Shown one piece after another: positions 1 through 6,161 of a DNA stretch of 7,409 nucleotides; positions within the stretch are counted from its first letter, which is position 1; every line of letters starts with the position of its first letter. Position numbers and translations under genes: made by a program. Below the pieces are notes generated by a model that worked only from the letters and a program-made list of their open reading frames with translations, was not told the DNA's origin and searched no databases. Origin of the DNA: Bacteroidota bacterium (GTDB lineage: Bacteria; Bacteroidota; Bacteroidia; Bacteroidales; Prolixibacteraceae); the NCBI GenBank assembly GCA_030691295.1, contig JAUYEQ010000402.1, forward strand, positions 1 through 7,409. Reading direction: 5' to 3'.

Positions 1-69
1 AAAGTCTTTATTTTCCATATCTTTAGTATTAAAAGTGAACAATAGTATGAAAAAGTGTTTTGAATATAT
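1..69. other. Short AT-rich end segment, no feature recognised
   Basis: No coding sequence, hairpin or clear promoter is supported here. A near-match to the -7 element (TATCTTTA, from 18) is too weak and has no gene after it. The stretch is too short to tell what lies beyond the window edge. Confidence 0.4.
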
Positions 70-130
70 AAGTACCTAAATCCGCGTTCTGAAAGTTCTT
101 TAGGCACTCCGAACTTTAGGCACTTCGAAC
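70..130. repeat. 16-bp tandem repeat element, copy 1, 3' of pcm
   Basis: Two abutting 16-bp units lie at 98-113 and 114-129 and differ at one base. In the pcm sense they read TTCGAAGTGCCTAAAG then TTCGGAGTGCCTAAAG. A degenerate unit in the opposite orientation at 70-80 (AAGTACCTAAA) can pair with 115-125, so the block can fold into a stem. The first unit begins one base after the pcm stop codon. The same unit, with the same A-variant then G-variant order, recurs after arcA at 5289-5320. It could be a transcription end or an extragenic repeat; there is no T-tract. Confidence 0.7.
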
Positions 131-781
131 TTATTTATCAACGCCTTTTAACATCGGAACAAACACATAAGTTCCGTGCGTTTCCTTGTAATATTCGGTT
201 TCGCTGGTTTTTACCAGAACGTACATGGTTTGTTTTTCGCGTGGACCCATCGGAATTACCATGCGCCCGCCCACTTTTAGCTGCGAAAGCAATTCTTCAG
301 GAATAACAGGAGCCCCGGCAGTTACAATGATTCTGTCGAACGGGCCGTATGTTGGCAATCCTTTGTAACCATCGCCAAAGAAAAATTTGGGGTGATAACC
401 AATTTGCGGCAGGATCGACTGTACTTTCAGGTACAGTTCGCGCTGGCGTTCGATGGTGTAAACGGTAGCGCCCATTTCGAGCAGAACAGCCGCCTGATAT
501 CCTGATCCGGTACCGACTTCAAGAATTTTATCGTGTCGTCCAACCTGTAATAGCTGCGTTTGCATGGCTACTGTAAATGGCTGGCTGATTGTTTGACCTG
601 CCCCAATCGGGAAAGCCTGGTCTTTGTATGCAAACTGAATAAAGCTGCTGTCCATAAACAGGTGACGCGGCACACTACCGATCGCATCCAGTACTTTTTC
701 GTCTTTAACACCCTTGATACGAATACCTTCCACCATTCTTTTCCGTAAACCCTGATGACGCAATGTATCCTGAAACTCCAT
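131..781 (-). CDS. pcm: Protein-L-isoaspartate O-methyltransferase
   Basis: This enzyme uses S-adenosylmethionine to methylate L-isoaspartyl residues in age-damaged proteins, which starts their repair to aspartate; it acts in the cytosol. The 216 residues match the usual family length (about 210). Visible landmarks are VPR at 38-40, QTISQPF at 63-69 (the family's SISQP-type substrate loop), the SAM-binding motif I ILEVGTGSGYQAAVL at 86-100, the acidic ERQRE after the second strand at 111-115, DGYKGLP at 137-143 and IIVTAGAP at 151-158. All expected motifs are present and the frame is uninterrupted. The ATG at 781 lies about 16 bases after a perfect TAnnTTTG element, which supports this start. 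The stop codon is followed at once by a tandem 16-bp repeat. The gene is divergent from its neighbour and appears monocistronic. Confidence 0.96.
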   Translation of the reverse strand: MEFQDTLRHQGLRKRMVEGIRIKGVKDEKVLDAIGSVPRHLFMDSSFIQFAYKDQAFPIGAGQTISQPFTVAMQTQLLQVGRHDKILEVGTGSGYQAAVLLEMGATVYTIERQRELYLKVQSILPQIGYHPKFFFGDGYKGLPTYGPFDRIIVTAGAPVIPEELLSQLKVGGRMVIPMGPREKQTMYVLVKTSETEYYKETHGTYVFVPMLKGVDK

Positions 782-797
782 AAGATTAACCTTTTTT

Positions 798-805
798 CAA
801 ATTTA
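798..805 (-). promoter_or_regulatory. Bacteroidota-type -7 element of pcm
   Basis: Read on the minus strand this is TAAATTTG, a full match to TAnnTTTG. It would start transcription near 791, giving a leader of about 10 bases before the pcm ATG. I see no convincing TTG -33 element at the standard spacing, so the call rests on the -7 match and its position. Confidence 0.5.
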
Positions 806-918
806 GCTAAATACAGGCCCGAAAAAACCTGAACAAAGAAACATTATTAACAATCGACGTTGAAAAGTATTTTGGCCAACAATATTAAGGATTTTTAATT
901 TATTCCTATTTTGCGTGT

Positions 919-1761
919 ATGTTAAAACTCGGAATTTTTGGCGACCAAACAAGCAATCCGGAGCTTATGAGGCAGTTGAAAACCATGCCTGAAGTAACCG
1001 TTGCAGGGGTTTATTTCTCCGGAAATGTCACTTTTGATGGTGGTTTTACGGAATTTTTCACCCCAATTGAATTGATGGAAATTTCGGATGCCATCCTGAT
1101 CCTGAGCGATAAAAGTATCAGCAGCGATTTAATTCGGATGATTTTACGGAAGAGTAAACACATTTATCTTAAAACAATTCCCAACCTGAATATTCGGGAA
1201 ATGAAAGAATTGATAGATCTGGAAAAAGAAGCCGGGATTGTCAATTTTATTTACAACCCTTTCGATTTCATTCCACATTTCGATCCTTTCCTGAATAAAT
1301 ATGAGAAACCGATGCTCATTAATTTACGAACTTGTTTTGAAGGATCAACGCTGAAGCCGGCAAATGAGATGCTGCTCTTAGTGACCGCTATCAACCGGGT
1401 AATTCAAAGTAATTATAGAAAAACCGATGTTATTGGGATTGAAGATTCGGAAGGTCAGCTGGTTGTAAATGTTCGTATTGAATACGAAAACAGCAGCGTG
1501 GCAAATCTTACTTTTTCGAAGGAAAAAACTTCGGGCTATTGCGAAATTCTGTGCACTGGAGGAAGAAGCATATTTGAATTTCAAACACCTCTTTACCTTT
1601 CATATCCAAGTCCAAATCAGGAATTTACCTCTATCAATAATTTCATCCGGATGATTCAGGTTCATAACAAACAATTGAACTCGTTCGCCAATTTGCTGAA
1701 CGGTGTCCGCATTGTGAATGAGATCAGTGAACATCTTCGATTCAACGAAATAAAATTCTAA
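919..1761 (+). CDS. Divergent Gfo/Idh/MocA-fold protein lacking the EKP motif
   Basis: The 280 residues resemble the two-domain Gfo/Idh/MocA dehydrogenase fold. The N-terminus (LGIFGDQ, 4-10) looks like a Rossmann beta-turn-alpha, but the classical GxGxxG is incomplete. Residues 54-62 (EISDAILIL) and 81-106 (from HIYLK to KEAGI) align well with the family's nucleotide-binding segment. The catalytic Glu-Lys-Pro that normally follows 'HV' reads Lys85-Thr-Ile here. The C-terminal part (about 135-280) has the beta-sheet pattern of the family's second domain (from ANLTF at 196, and IFEF near 218) and a final helix. Family members usually oxidise or reduce sugars with NAD(P); loss of the lysine argues for altered or no catalysis. 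The ATG at 919 is the only sensible start. A weak TATTTTG at 907-913 may be a promoter but is close to the ATG. The gene precedes a sugar transferase by 79 bases; a functional link is only inferred. Confidence 0.6.
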   Translation: MLKLGIFGDQTSNPELMRQLKTMPEVTVAGVYFSGNVTFDGGFTEFFTPIELMEISDAILILSDKSISSDLIRMILRKSKHIYLKTIPNLNIREMKELIDLEKEAGIVNFIYNPFDFIPHFDPFLNKYEKPMLINLRTCFEGSTLKPANEMLLLVTAINRVIQSNYRKTDVIGIEDSEGQLVVNVRIEYENSSVANLTFSKEKTSGYCEILCTGGRSIFEFQTPLYLSYPSPNQEFTSINNFIRMIQVHNKQLNSFANLLNGVRIVNEISEHLRFNEIKF

Positions 1762-1774
1762 GAGAAAATAACAC

Positions 1775-1782
1775 TACTTTTG
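1775..1782 (+). promoter_or_regulatory. -7 promoter element of the sugar transferase gene
   Basis: TACTTTTG is a perfect TAnnTTTG match lying 14 bases after the stop of the preceding gene. Transcription would start near 1789 and give a leader of about 52 bases. The expected -33 TTG is not clear. The element suggests that the sugar transferase can be transcribed independently of the upstream gene. Confidence 0.55.
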
Positions 1783-1792
1783 CAGCAATATT

Positions 1793-1832
1793 ATTAGGGT
1801 TATTGCGTTCATACTTGCGCAAGCGACCTAAT
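1793..1832 (+). promoter_or_regulatory. Two-tier hairpin in the sugar transferase leader
   Basis: The outer stem ATTAGG (1793-1798) pairs with CCTAAT (1827-1832). After a 4x4 internal loop, the inner stem TTGCG (1803-1807) pairs with CGCAA (1818-1822) around a 10-base loop. An alternative short palindrome CTTGCGCAAG (1814-1823) competes with the inner stem. The structure fills nearly all of the predicted leader and ends 8 bases before the ATG. No T-tract follows it, so it does not look like a terminator. A role in translation control or mRNA stability is inference only. Confidence 0.35.
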
Positions 1833-1840
1833 TTTTCTCT

Positions 1841-3256
1841 ATGAATAAAAATTTACATGTTGCCAGGTATCTGGGTTTCGATATAATTGCCGCAATCATC
1901 AGTTGGACATTATTTTATTTCTACCGGAAGATCTACATAGAACCGTTGACGTTTGGTATTGAAATTCCGCTGGAGCTTACCGATAAATATTACCAGGCGC
2001 TTATTTTTATTCCGATTTTCTGGATCACAATCTATTACATTACCGGTCAATATTCGAATATCTACCGGAAATCGCGTCTGCTCGAATTGGGTAAAACCAT
2101 TGCAACTTCAATTTTTGGTGTCACCGTAATCTTTTTCCTTCTTTTGCTGAACGATTCTATCAGCGATTATAAAAAATACTATAACCTTTATTTTACGCTG
2201 CTTGGCCTGCATTTTGGATTTACCTATCTGTTCAGGCTCATTCTTACCACCCGCACAATACACAAAATACACAAGCGTCTTCTCGGATTCAATACCATCA
2301 TTATTGGTGGCAATAAAAAAGCAGTTAAACTGGTTGAGGAGATGATGGCGCAAAAAAGGCCTGCGGGAAATAAGATTATAGGATTTCTAACTGTTGACAA
2401 ACGGGAATCCTATCCTTTGGAAAAGTATGTGCCCAATCTTGGAAACTATAAAAATCTGCAAAAAATAATTGGTGAGCAGGAGGTTGAAGAAATCATCATT
2501 GCCATTGAATCAACTGAGCACAAGCTGTTGAGCGAAATTCTCACCATGCTGGAAAACCGGACCCATGCCGTTTGGGGAATTCCTGATTTATTTGACATCC
2601 TTTCGAATCAGGCAAAAACTAGTACAATTTTTGGCGCTCCCTTATTGAAAATTTCCAACGGATTGATGCCCGTGTGGCAGGAAAACATTAAACGGTTGCT
2701 GGATGTAGTGATTTCAATTCTGGCGATGATTGTATTTTTTCCTGTTTTTATTATTCTGGCAATCATGATTAAATATAGCTCGAAGGGACCAATTTTTTAT
2801 AACCAGGAAAGGGTGGGCAAATTCGGGAAACCATTTACGATCTATAAATTTCGCACAATGGTAAAGGATGCTGAAACAAACGGGCCACTTCTTTCAAGCA
2901 CGAACGACAGCCGGATTACCAATATCGGTCAAGTTATGCGCCGGACCCATCTGGATGAAATTCCACAGTTCGTAAATGTGCTTTTAGGCGAAATGTCACT
3001 GGTTGGCCCCCGTCCCGAACGCAAATTTTATATCGATCAGATTATCAAGGAAGCTCCGTATGTTACTCACCTGCAAAAAGTCCGACCCGGAATTACCTCA
3101 TGGGGACAAGTAAAATACGGTTACGCATCAAATGTACCTGAAATGGTGGAACGGCTTCAGTACGACATGGTTTATATCAAAAACATATCGCTGTATGTCG
3201 ATTTCAAAATACTGATATACACCATTATGGAATGTGTAAAGGCCAGAGGGAAATAG
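1841..3256 (+). CDS. Polyprenyl-phosphate sugar-1-phosphate transferase (exopolysaccharide initiating enzyme)
   Basis: This membrane enzyme moves a sugar-1-phosphate from a UDP-sugar onto undecaprenyl phosphate, the first step in building exopolysaccharide, capsule or O-unit chains. Four hydrophobic segments lie at about 10-27, 52-69, 88-104 and 115-133. A Rossmann-like cytosolic domain follows (NTIIIGGNKKA, 151-161, to about 270). The C-terminal bacterial sugar transferase domain starts at about 283 with KRLLDVV and a membrane segment that carries a central Pro301, as in re-entrant helices of this family. Signature motifs are FYNQERVG (319-326), KFRTM (336-340), the catalytic Asp-Glu pair in LDEIPQ (Asp372, Glu373), LVGPRPER (387-394) and VRPGITSWGQV (414-424). 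The 471 residues match the usual WbaP/WcaJ-like architecture. The sugar specificity cannot be read from the sequence. No other glycosyltransferases lie nearby, so it is either isolated or at the edge of a cluster. Confidence 0.93.
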   Translation: MNKNLHVARYLGFDIIAAIISWTLFYFYRKIYIEPLTFGIEIPLELTDKYYQALIFIPIFWITIYYITGQYSNIYRKSRLLELGKTIATSIFGVTVIFFLLLLNDSISDYKKYYNLYFTLLGLHFGFTYLFRLILTTRTIHKIHKRLLGFNTIIIGGNKKAVKLVEEMMAQKRPAGNKIIGFLTVDKRESYPLEKYVPNLGNYKNLQKIIGEQEVEEIIIAIESTEHKLLSEILTMLENRTHAVWGIPDLFDILSNQAKTSTIFGAPLLKISNGLMPVWQENIKRLLDVVISILAMIVFFPVFIILAIMIKYSSKGPIFYNQERVGKFGKPFTIYKFRTMVKDAETNGPLLSSTNDSRITNIGQVMRRTHLDEIPQFVNVLLGEMSLVGPRPERKFYIDQIIKEAPYVTHLQKVRPGITSWGQVKYGYASNVPEMVERLQYDMVYIKNISLYVDFKILIYTIMECVKARGK

Positions 3257-3313
3257 ATTGCTTCTTCGGTCTCCGGTCAAATAAATTCGTTGTAGAACCA
3301 ATCATTGAAATTC

Positions 3314-3901
3314 TCAGAGAATTCCTGCTTCAATGTACATTATAATTTGTTCTATCTGCCGGTCCTCACCATACGGATCGTACTGCGATTTCAGATTGTT
3401 GCCAAAAAGTCGTGCAACACCCTGCCAGAAAACAGCCGGAACACCACCTTTCAGCTGATCAATCAATTCATACGAAGTAGAATGAATTTCGCGGTCGATT
3501 AGTTTTATCAGTATCCTCCCTTCCGAAATAGATAGTTTTTTGAGTTTTGGCCCGTAAAGTGCCATCAGTTCATCCTCCGCTTTCTTGATATAAACGCGGC
3601 GATCCCGTCTTTTCGCTCCTTGTGGCACATCCTGCTGGTATTTCTGGTAAAGCCGGGCAGCTTCTTTCACGTAGGGATAAACTTTTTTAACTTTCCAAAC
3701 CAGTCGCCAGTATTGTTGTTCGTCTTGTTTCGATTTAAAACGGTTTTTTGGAAAAATGAGCACTTCAGGTAAATTCACATGCGGAAGCGTATCATTGTCA
3801 ATTCTGATCGCTTGCACATAGTTAGGGGATGCAGTTTCCTGGGCATGCATCGCAAATGCAGCCAACCACAAAATAATACCTGTAAGAAATACTTTTCTCA
3901 T
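3314..3901 (-). CDS. Secreted DUF4294 family protein
   Basis: This 195-residue protein has no known function; it looks like the Bacteroidota family DUF4294. Residues 1-20 form a signal peptide: basic MRK, a hydrophobic core (VFLTGIILWLAAFA) and a likely cleavage after Ala20 in MHA-QE. The mature part has a conserved-looking PEVLIFPKNRFKS (45-57), a basic Tyr-rich helix from YWRLVWKVKKVYPYVKEA (64-81), charged helices to about 122, then a LIKLIDREIHSTSYELI stretch (131-147) and GVPAVFWQGVARLFGNNLKSQ (153-173). A periplasmic or outer-membrane-associated location is inferred. An in-frame TTG lies 18 bases upstream, at 3919. I prefer the ATG at 3901 because it begins directly with the signal peptide and a near-consensus -7 element lies at 3927-3920. 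The gene converges on the sugar transferase and diverges from arcA. Confidence 0.88.
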   Translation of the reverse strand: MRKVFLTGIILWLAAFAMHAQETASPNYVQAIRIDNDTLPHVNLPEVLIFPKNRFKSKQDEQQYWRLVWKVKKVYPYVKEAARLYQKYQQDVPQGAKRRDRRVYIKKAEDELMALYGPKLKKLSISEGRILIKLIDREIHSTSYELIDQLKGGVPAVFWQGVARLFGNNLKSQYDPYGEDRQIEQIIMYIEAGIL

Positions 3902-3919
3902 TGTTACTGTTTTCCGCAA

Positions 3920-3927
3920 CGAAGATA
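3920..3927 (-). promoter_or_regulatory. Probable -7 element of the DUF4294 gene
   Basis: The minus strand reads TATCTTCG, 7 of 8 against TAnnTTTG, with a TTTC at 3949-3946 as a weak -33 element 18 bases upstream. Transcription would start near 3913, downstream of the TTG at 3919, which favours the ATG at 3901 as the true start. Confidence 0.35.
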
Positions 3928-3990
3928 GTTATATGTTATAAAACTGAAACGATAAAAACATGTTTCGATTATCCTGATGCTCAATGTTTG

Positions 3991-3998
3991 TATCTTTG
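3991..3998 (+). promoter_or_regulatory. -7 promoter element of arcA
   Basis: TATCTTTG is a perfect TAnnTTTG match 20 bases before the ATG at 4019. The predicted transcript starts near 4005, so the in-frame ATG at 3977 would not be transcribed. This decides the start of arcA. The -33 region is weak. Confidence 0.55.
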
Positions 3999-4018
3999 GA
4001 GCGCTTAATAAAGGAAAT

Positions 4019-5287
4019 ATGCAAACAAATAAAAGATTTAAAGTTGAAGTAAATTCTGAAATTGGTCAACTCGAAGGGGTAATTATTCACACACCGGGTC
4101 TGGAAGTTGAGGAAATGACGCCTGAAAATGCTGAACGTGCGTTGTACAGCGATATCCTGAATTTATCGGTTGCCAGTGACGAATACGCTACTTTCAAAGG
4201 AGTACTGAATAAAATCACCCGCACTTTTGAAGTCAGGGATTTGCTTTCGGATATTTTGGCAAATGAACCCGTGAAAACCGCTTTGCTTCAGAATATTTGC
4301 TACAGTGAAGGCGCATTGGAAATCCTGCCCCGCCTGATGGAACAAAATCCCACAGAACTTGCCCGGCAGCTGATTCAGGGCGTTTATCTCGAACGGAACA
4401 ACCTGACCCGATATTTAAGCCTTGAACGCTTCAGCCTTCGCCCCTTGCACAATTTTCTTTTTACCCGCGACGCTTCCATGTCGTTTGGCAACGAAGTGCT
4501 GATCGGGAAAATGGCCAGTAAAGTGCGCGATCGCGAGGCGGTGATCATGGATGCAATTTTCAATCACCATCCGATGCTCGAAACTTCCACCATAAATCCG
4601 AATACTCCTGAAATTATTCGCAATTATCCGGGCATTTCTATCGAAGGCGGCGATTTCCAGGTTGGACGCGAAGATGTGCTGGTTATTGGAACCGGAATCC
4701 GTACCAGTACGCAGGGTATCGACTTTATACTCGAAAAAATCAAATCAAAGAAGGATGGTCTGCGACATATCCTGATTCAGGAACTGCCCGATACGCCTGA
4801 ATCGTTTATTCACCTCGACATGGTTTTTACGTTTCTCGATATGGATACCTGCATGGTTTACGAGCCGCTCATCATGGGAACCAATCGTTTTCATACCATC
4901 CATATTCAGGTTGAAAACGGAGAAGTAATAAGCATTGAGGAGGAACGAAACCTGCCCAAAGCCTTGAAAAAACTGGGTATTGATATGAACCCGGTGCGTT
5001 GCGGTGGTGGCATCGACAGCTGGACGCAGGAACGCGAACAATGGCACAGCGGTGCAAACTTTTTTGCTTTTGCTCCCGGAAAAGTGATCGGTTACGAACG
5101 AAACATTCATACCATCGATCAGCTCAATAAAAATGGATTTGAGATCGTTCAGGCAAAAAATTTGTTAAGCGGATTGTGCGAAATTCCCGAAGGAAAATGT
5201 GTGGTAACCATTCCCGGCTCAGAACTTGCCCGCGGAGGAGGTGGCGCCCGCTGCATGAGTATGCCCATCAGGAGAAAAAAAGTTTAA
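4019..5287 (+). CDS. arcA: Arginine deiminase
   Basis: This enzyme hydrolyses arginine to citrulline and ammonia in the cytosol. The 422 residues are slightly longer than typical bacterial ADI (about 406-418). The protein has the ADI-specific helical insert (about 70-145) that separates true arginine deiminases from shorter amidinotransferase relatives. Key residues are visible: the substrate-binding Asp151 in FTRD, Glu209 and Asp212 in EGGD, catalytic His265 and Asp267 in HLD, and the nucleophile Cys412 in RCMSMP near the C-terminus. VIIHTPGLEVEEMTPEN (21-37) is also characteristic. An in-frame ATG at 3977 would add 14 residues, but it lies upstream of the predicted transcription start. The ATG at 4019 is preceded by a purine-rich AAAGGAAAT. 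No ornithine carbamoyltransferase, carbamate kinase or arginine/ornithine antiporter gene is in this window, so the classical energy-yielding operon is not seen. A repeat hairpin follows the stop. Confidence 0.93.
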   Translation: MQTNKRFKVEVNSEIGQLEGVIIHTPGLEVEEMTPENAERALYSDILNLSVASDEYATFKGVLNKITRTFEVRDLLSDILANEPVKTALLQNICYSEGALEILPRLMEQNPTELARQLIQGVYLERNNLTRYLSLERFSLRPLHNFLFTRDASMSFGNEVLIGKMASKVRDREAVIMDAIFNHHPMLETSTINPNTPEIIRNYPGISIEGGDFQVGREDVLVIGTGIRTSTQGIDFILEKIKSKKDGLRHILIQELPDTPESFIHLDMVFTFLDMDTCMVYEPLIMGTNRFHTIHIQVENGEVISIEEERNLPKALKKLGIDMNPVRCGGGIDSWTQEREQWHSGANFFAFAPGKVIGYERNIHTIDQLNKNGFEIVQAKNLLSGLCEIPEGKCVVTIPGSELARGGGGARCMSMPIRRKKV

Positions 5288-5288
5288 A

Positions 5289-5376
5289 AAGTTCGAAGTG
5301 CCTAGAATTCGGAGTGCCTGGAGTTATAGGGGCATAACTCCAGGCACTTTAGGCACTCTAAATACTTTAGACACTT
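5289..5376. repeat. 16-bp repeat element, copy 2, between arcA and trmH-like gene
   Basis: Two forward units at 5289-5304 and 5305-5320 share the core TTCGRAGTGCCTRGA with the copy after pcm and keep the same order of variants. Reverse-orientation cores AGGCACT follow at 5342-5348 and 5351-5357, with a decayed AGACACTT at 5369-5376. The block begins 1-3 bases after the arcA stop and fills the whole 93-base gap up to a few bases before the next ATG. Units abut with no unique spacers, so this is not a CRISPR array. Confidence 0.75.
5313..5348 (+). terminator. Perfect 15-bp hairpin after arcA
   Basis: AGTGCCTGGAGTTAT (5313-5327) and its exact reverse complement (5334-5348) enclose the 6-base loop AGGGGC. 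This is a very stable stem 25 bases after the arcA stop. Only TTT follows before the next repeat core, so it is not a textbook intrinsic terminator. It may protect the 3' end of the arcA mRNA or partly terminate it. It is built from the 16-bp repeat family. Confidence 0.5.
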
Positions 5377-5380
5377 ATTT

Positions 5381-5911
5381 ATGCGTAAATTAAAAAACTC
5401 AGAACTCGACCGTCTGTCGGTTGACGAATATAAGGAAATTGAAAAAACTTCGATTACAGTCGTTTTGGATAATGTCCGCAGTTGCAACAACATTGGTTCG
5501 GTATTTCGCACTTCGGATGCATTGCTGATTGAAAATATACTGTTATGCGGAATTACTGCTACACCTCCCAATAAAGACATTCACAAAACTGCCCTCGATG
5601 CCGAAAAGTCGGTTCCCTGGGAATATTTTGAAGAGACCGAAGCCGCTGTTATTAAACTGAAAGAATCAGGGTATATGGTTTGGGCCGTTGAGCAGGTCGT
5701 TCACAGTGTTTTGCTTCCTGATTTTAAACCTGAGAAAGATCAGAAGCTGGCATTGGTATTCGGGAATGAAGTGAAAGGCGTTCAGCAATCTGTAATTGAT
5801 TTGTGCCACGGAGCCATAGAAATACCGCAATACGGCACCAAACACTCCTTCAATATTTCGGTGAGCGCCGGAATCGTATTGTGGGATTTGGTCTACAAAC
5901 TTCGCTCATAA
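5381..5911 (+). CDS. TrmH/SpoU-family RNA 2'-O-methyltransferase
   Basis: This SAM-dependent, trefoil-knot (SPOUT) enzyme is predicted to methylate a ribose 2'-OH in tRNA or rRNA; the target cannot be assigned from sequence. The 176 residues are a single SpoU domain without the N-terminal substrate-binding extension of RlmB-type enzymes. The three signatures are present: motif 1 LDNVRSCNNIGSVFRTSDA (29-47, with Asn36 and Arg43), motif 2 LVFGNEVKGV (125-134, with Glu130), and motif 3 IEIPQYGTKHSFNISVSAG (146-164, where the usual SLN is SFN). The 16 N-terminal residues are short and charged. The ATG at 5381 lies directly downstream of the repeat block, and a near-consensus TACTTTAG at 5363-5370 inside that block might serve as the -7 element. 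Transcription from arcA past the hairpin is the alternative. Confidence 0.9.
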   Translation: MRKLKNSELDRLSVDEYKEIEKTSITVVLDNVRSCNNIGSVFRTSDALLIENILLCGITATPPNKDIHKTALDAEKSVPWEYFEETEAAVIKLKESGYMVWAVEQVVHSVLLPDFKPEKDQKLALVFGNEVKGVQQSVIDLCHGAIEIPQYGTKHSFNISVSAGIVLWDLVYKLRS

Positions 5912-6060
5912 AGAATCAAGCATGATGTGGAACAGGCTGGTTTTGTTAAAAGAAGTTAAATTCAGGGCTTTTCATTAAATATTCCCCAAAACGCAGGATT
6001 TCAGGTAAGGGTATTTGATTTGTGAATTGTTATATATCCGTATTGCGGAATTTTTTTTCA
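5912..6060. other. AT-rich intergenic stretch without a recognisable gene
   Basis: No coding sequence is supported here. The longest forward frame from an ATG (5922) has 20 codons or fewer and resembles nothing I know. The segment around 5981-6030 contains a CCCCAAAACGCAGGATTTCAGG stretch with no pairing partner; it may be decayed sequence. A weak terminator-like structure sits at the end. Confidence 0.5.
6037..6058 (+). terminator. Weak terminator-like hairpin with T8
   Basis: TCCG (6037-6040) and CGGA (6046-6049) pair around a 5-base loop, with a run of eight T residues at 6051-6058 after one further A. The stem has only 4 bp. It lies about 125 bases after the trmH-like stop and could end that transcript. 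Confidence 0.3.
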
Positions 6061-6145
6061 TAAGTTTGTTATGGTTTTTAAATATGGACTTAGGGTCTGA
6101 CTTAAAAACTTTAAAGGGTGTGGGGTGAGATCCGACACCCTTTTT
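6061..6145 (+). ncRNA. Candidate small RNA with its own promoter and terminator
   Basis: A perfect -7 element TAAGTTTG at 6061-6068 predicts a start near 6075. Stem 1 would be GTTTTTAA (6074-6081) with TTAAAAAC (6102-6109). Stem 2 is AAAGGGTGT (6113-6121) with ACACCCTTT (6135-6143), followed by more T residues to 6145. The transcript would be about 70 nt. There is no clear -33 element and no family I recognise. The alternative is an orphan terminator or the end of a lost insertion element. Confidence 0.25.
6113..6145 (+). terminator. Intrinsic terminator upstream of the toxin-antitoxin-like locus
   Basis: A 9-bp GC-containing stem, AAAGGGTGT (6113-6121) and ACACCCTTT (6135-6143), has a 13-base loop and continues as a T-run to 6145. 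This is a classic Rho-independent layout. It is more than 200 bases from the trmH-like stop, so it either insulates the following locus or ends a short local transcript. Confidence 0.65.
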
Positions 6146-6153
6146 AATTTTGT

Positions 6154-6161
6154 TATATTTG
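6154..6161 (+). promoter_or_regulatory. -7 promoter element before the DUF6922-like gene
   Basis: TATATTTG matches TAnnTTTG exactly and lies just after the terminator, as expected for a new transcription unit starting near 6168. This would give a leader of about 118 bases to the ATG at 6286. A second possibility is the TTTG (6220-6223), 19-base spacer and TAGTTTCA (6243-6250), which has correct spacing but only a 6/8 -7 match. Confidence 0.45.

Noticed and set aside
70..130. Short CRISPR-like array
   Set aside because: The units are only 16 bp, directly abutting, with no unique spacers and no cas genes.
3309..3323. AATTCTC-A-GAGAATT palindrome over the end of the DUF4294 gene
   Set aside because: It is short, lacks a T-tract and partly lies in coding sequence; chance in AT-rich DNA is likely.
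4745..5110. A 121-codon open frame on the minus strand inside arcA
   Set aside because: It lies wholly within a gene with every catalytic motif intact, and its translation shows no family features.
5302..5580. A 92-codon minus-strand open frame overlapping the repeat block and the trmH-like gene
   Set aside because: Its C-terminal part is a translation of the 16-bp repeats and the rest is antisense to SpoU motif 1, so it is a by-product.
5922..5980. Tiny open frame after the trmH-like gene
   Set aside because: It is under 20 codons, with no ribosome-binding site, promoter or recognisable similarity.
6091..6140. Insertion-sequence end, suggested by GGGTCTGAC and the reverse complement of GATCCGACACCC
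   Set aside because: The two ends match only loosely, there is no transposase and no target duplication; the hairpin is adequately explained as a terminator.
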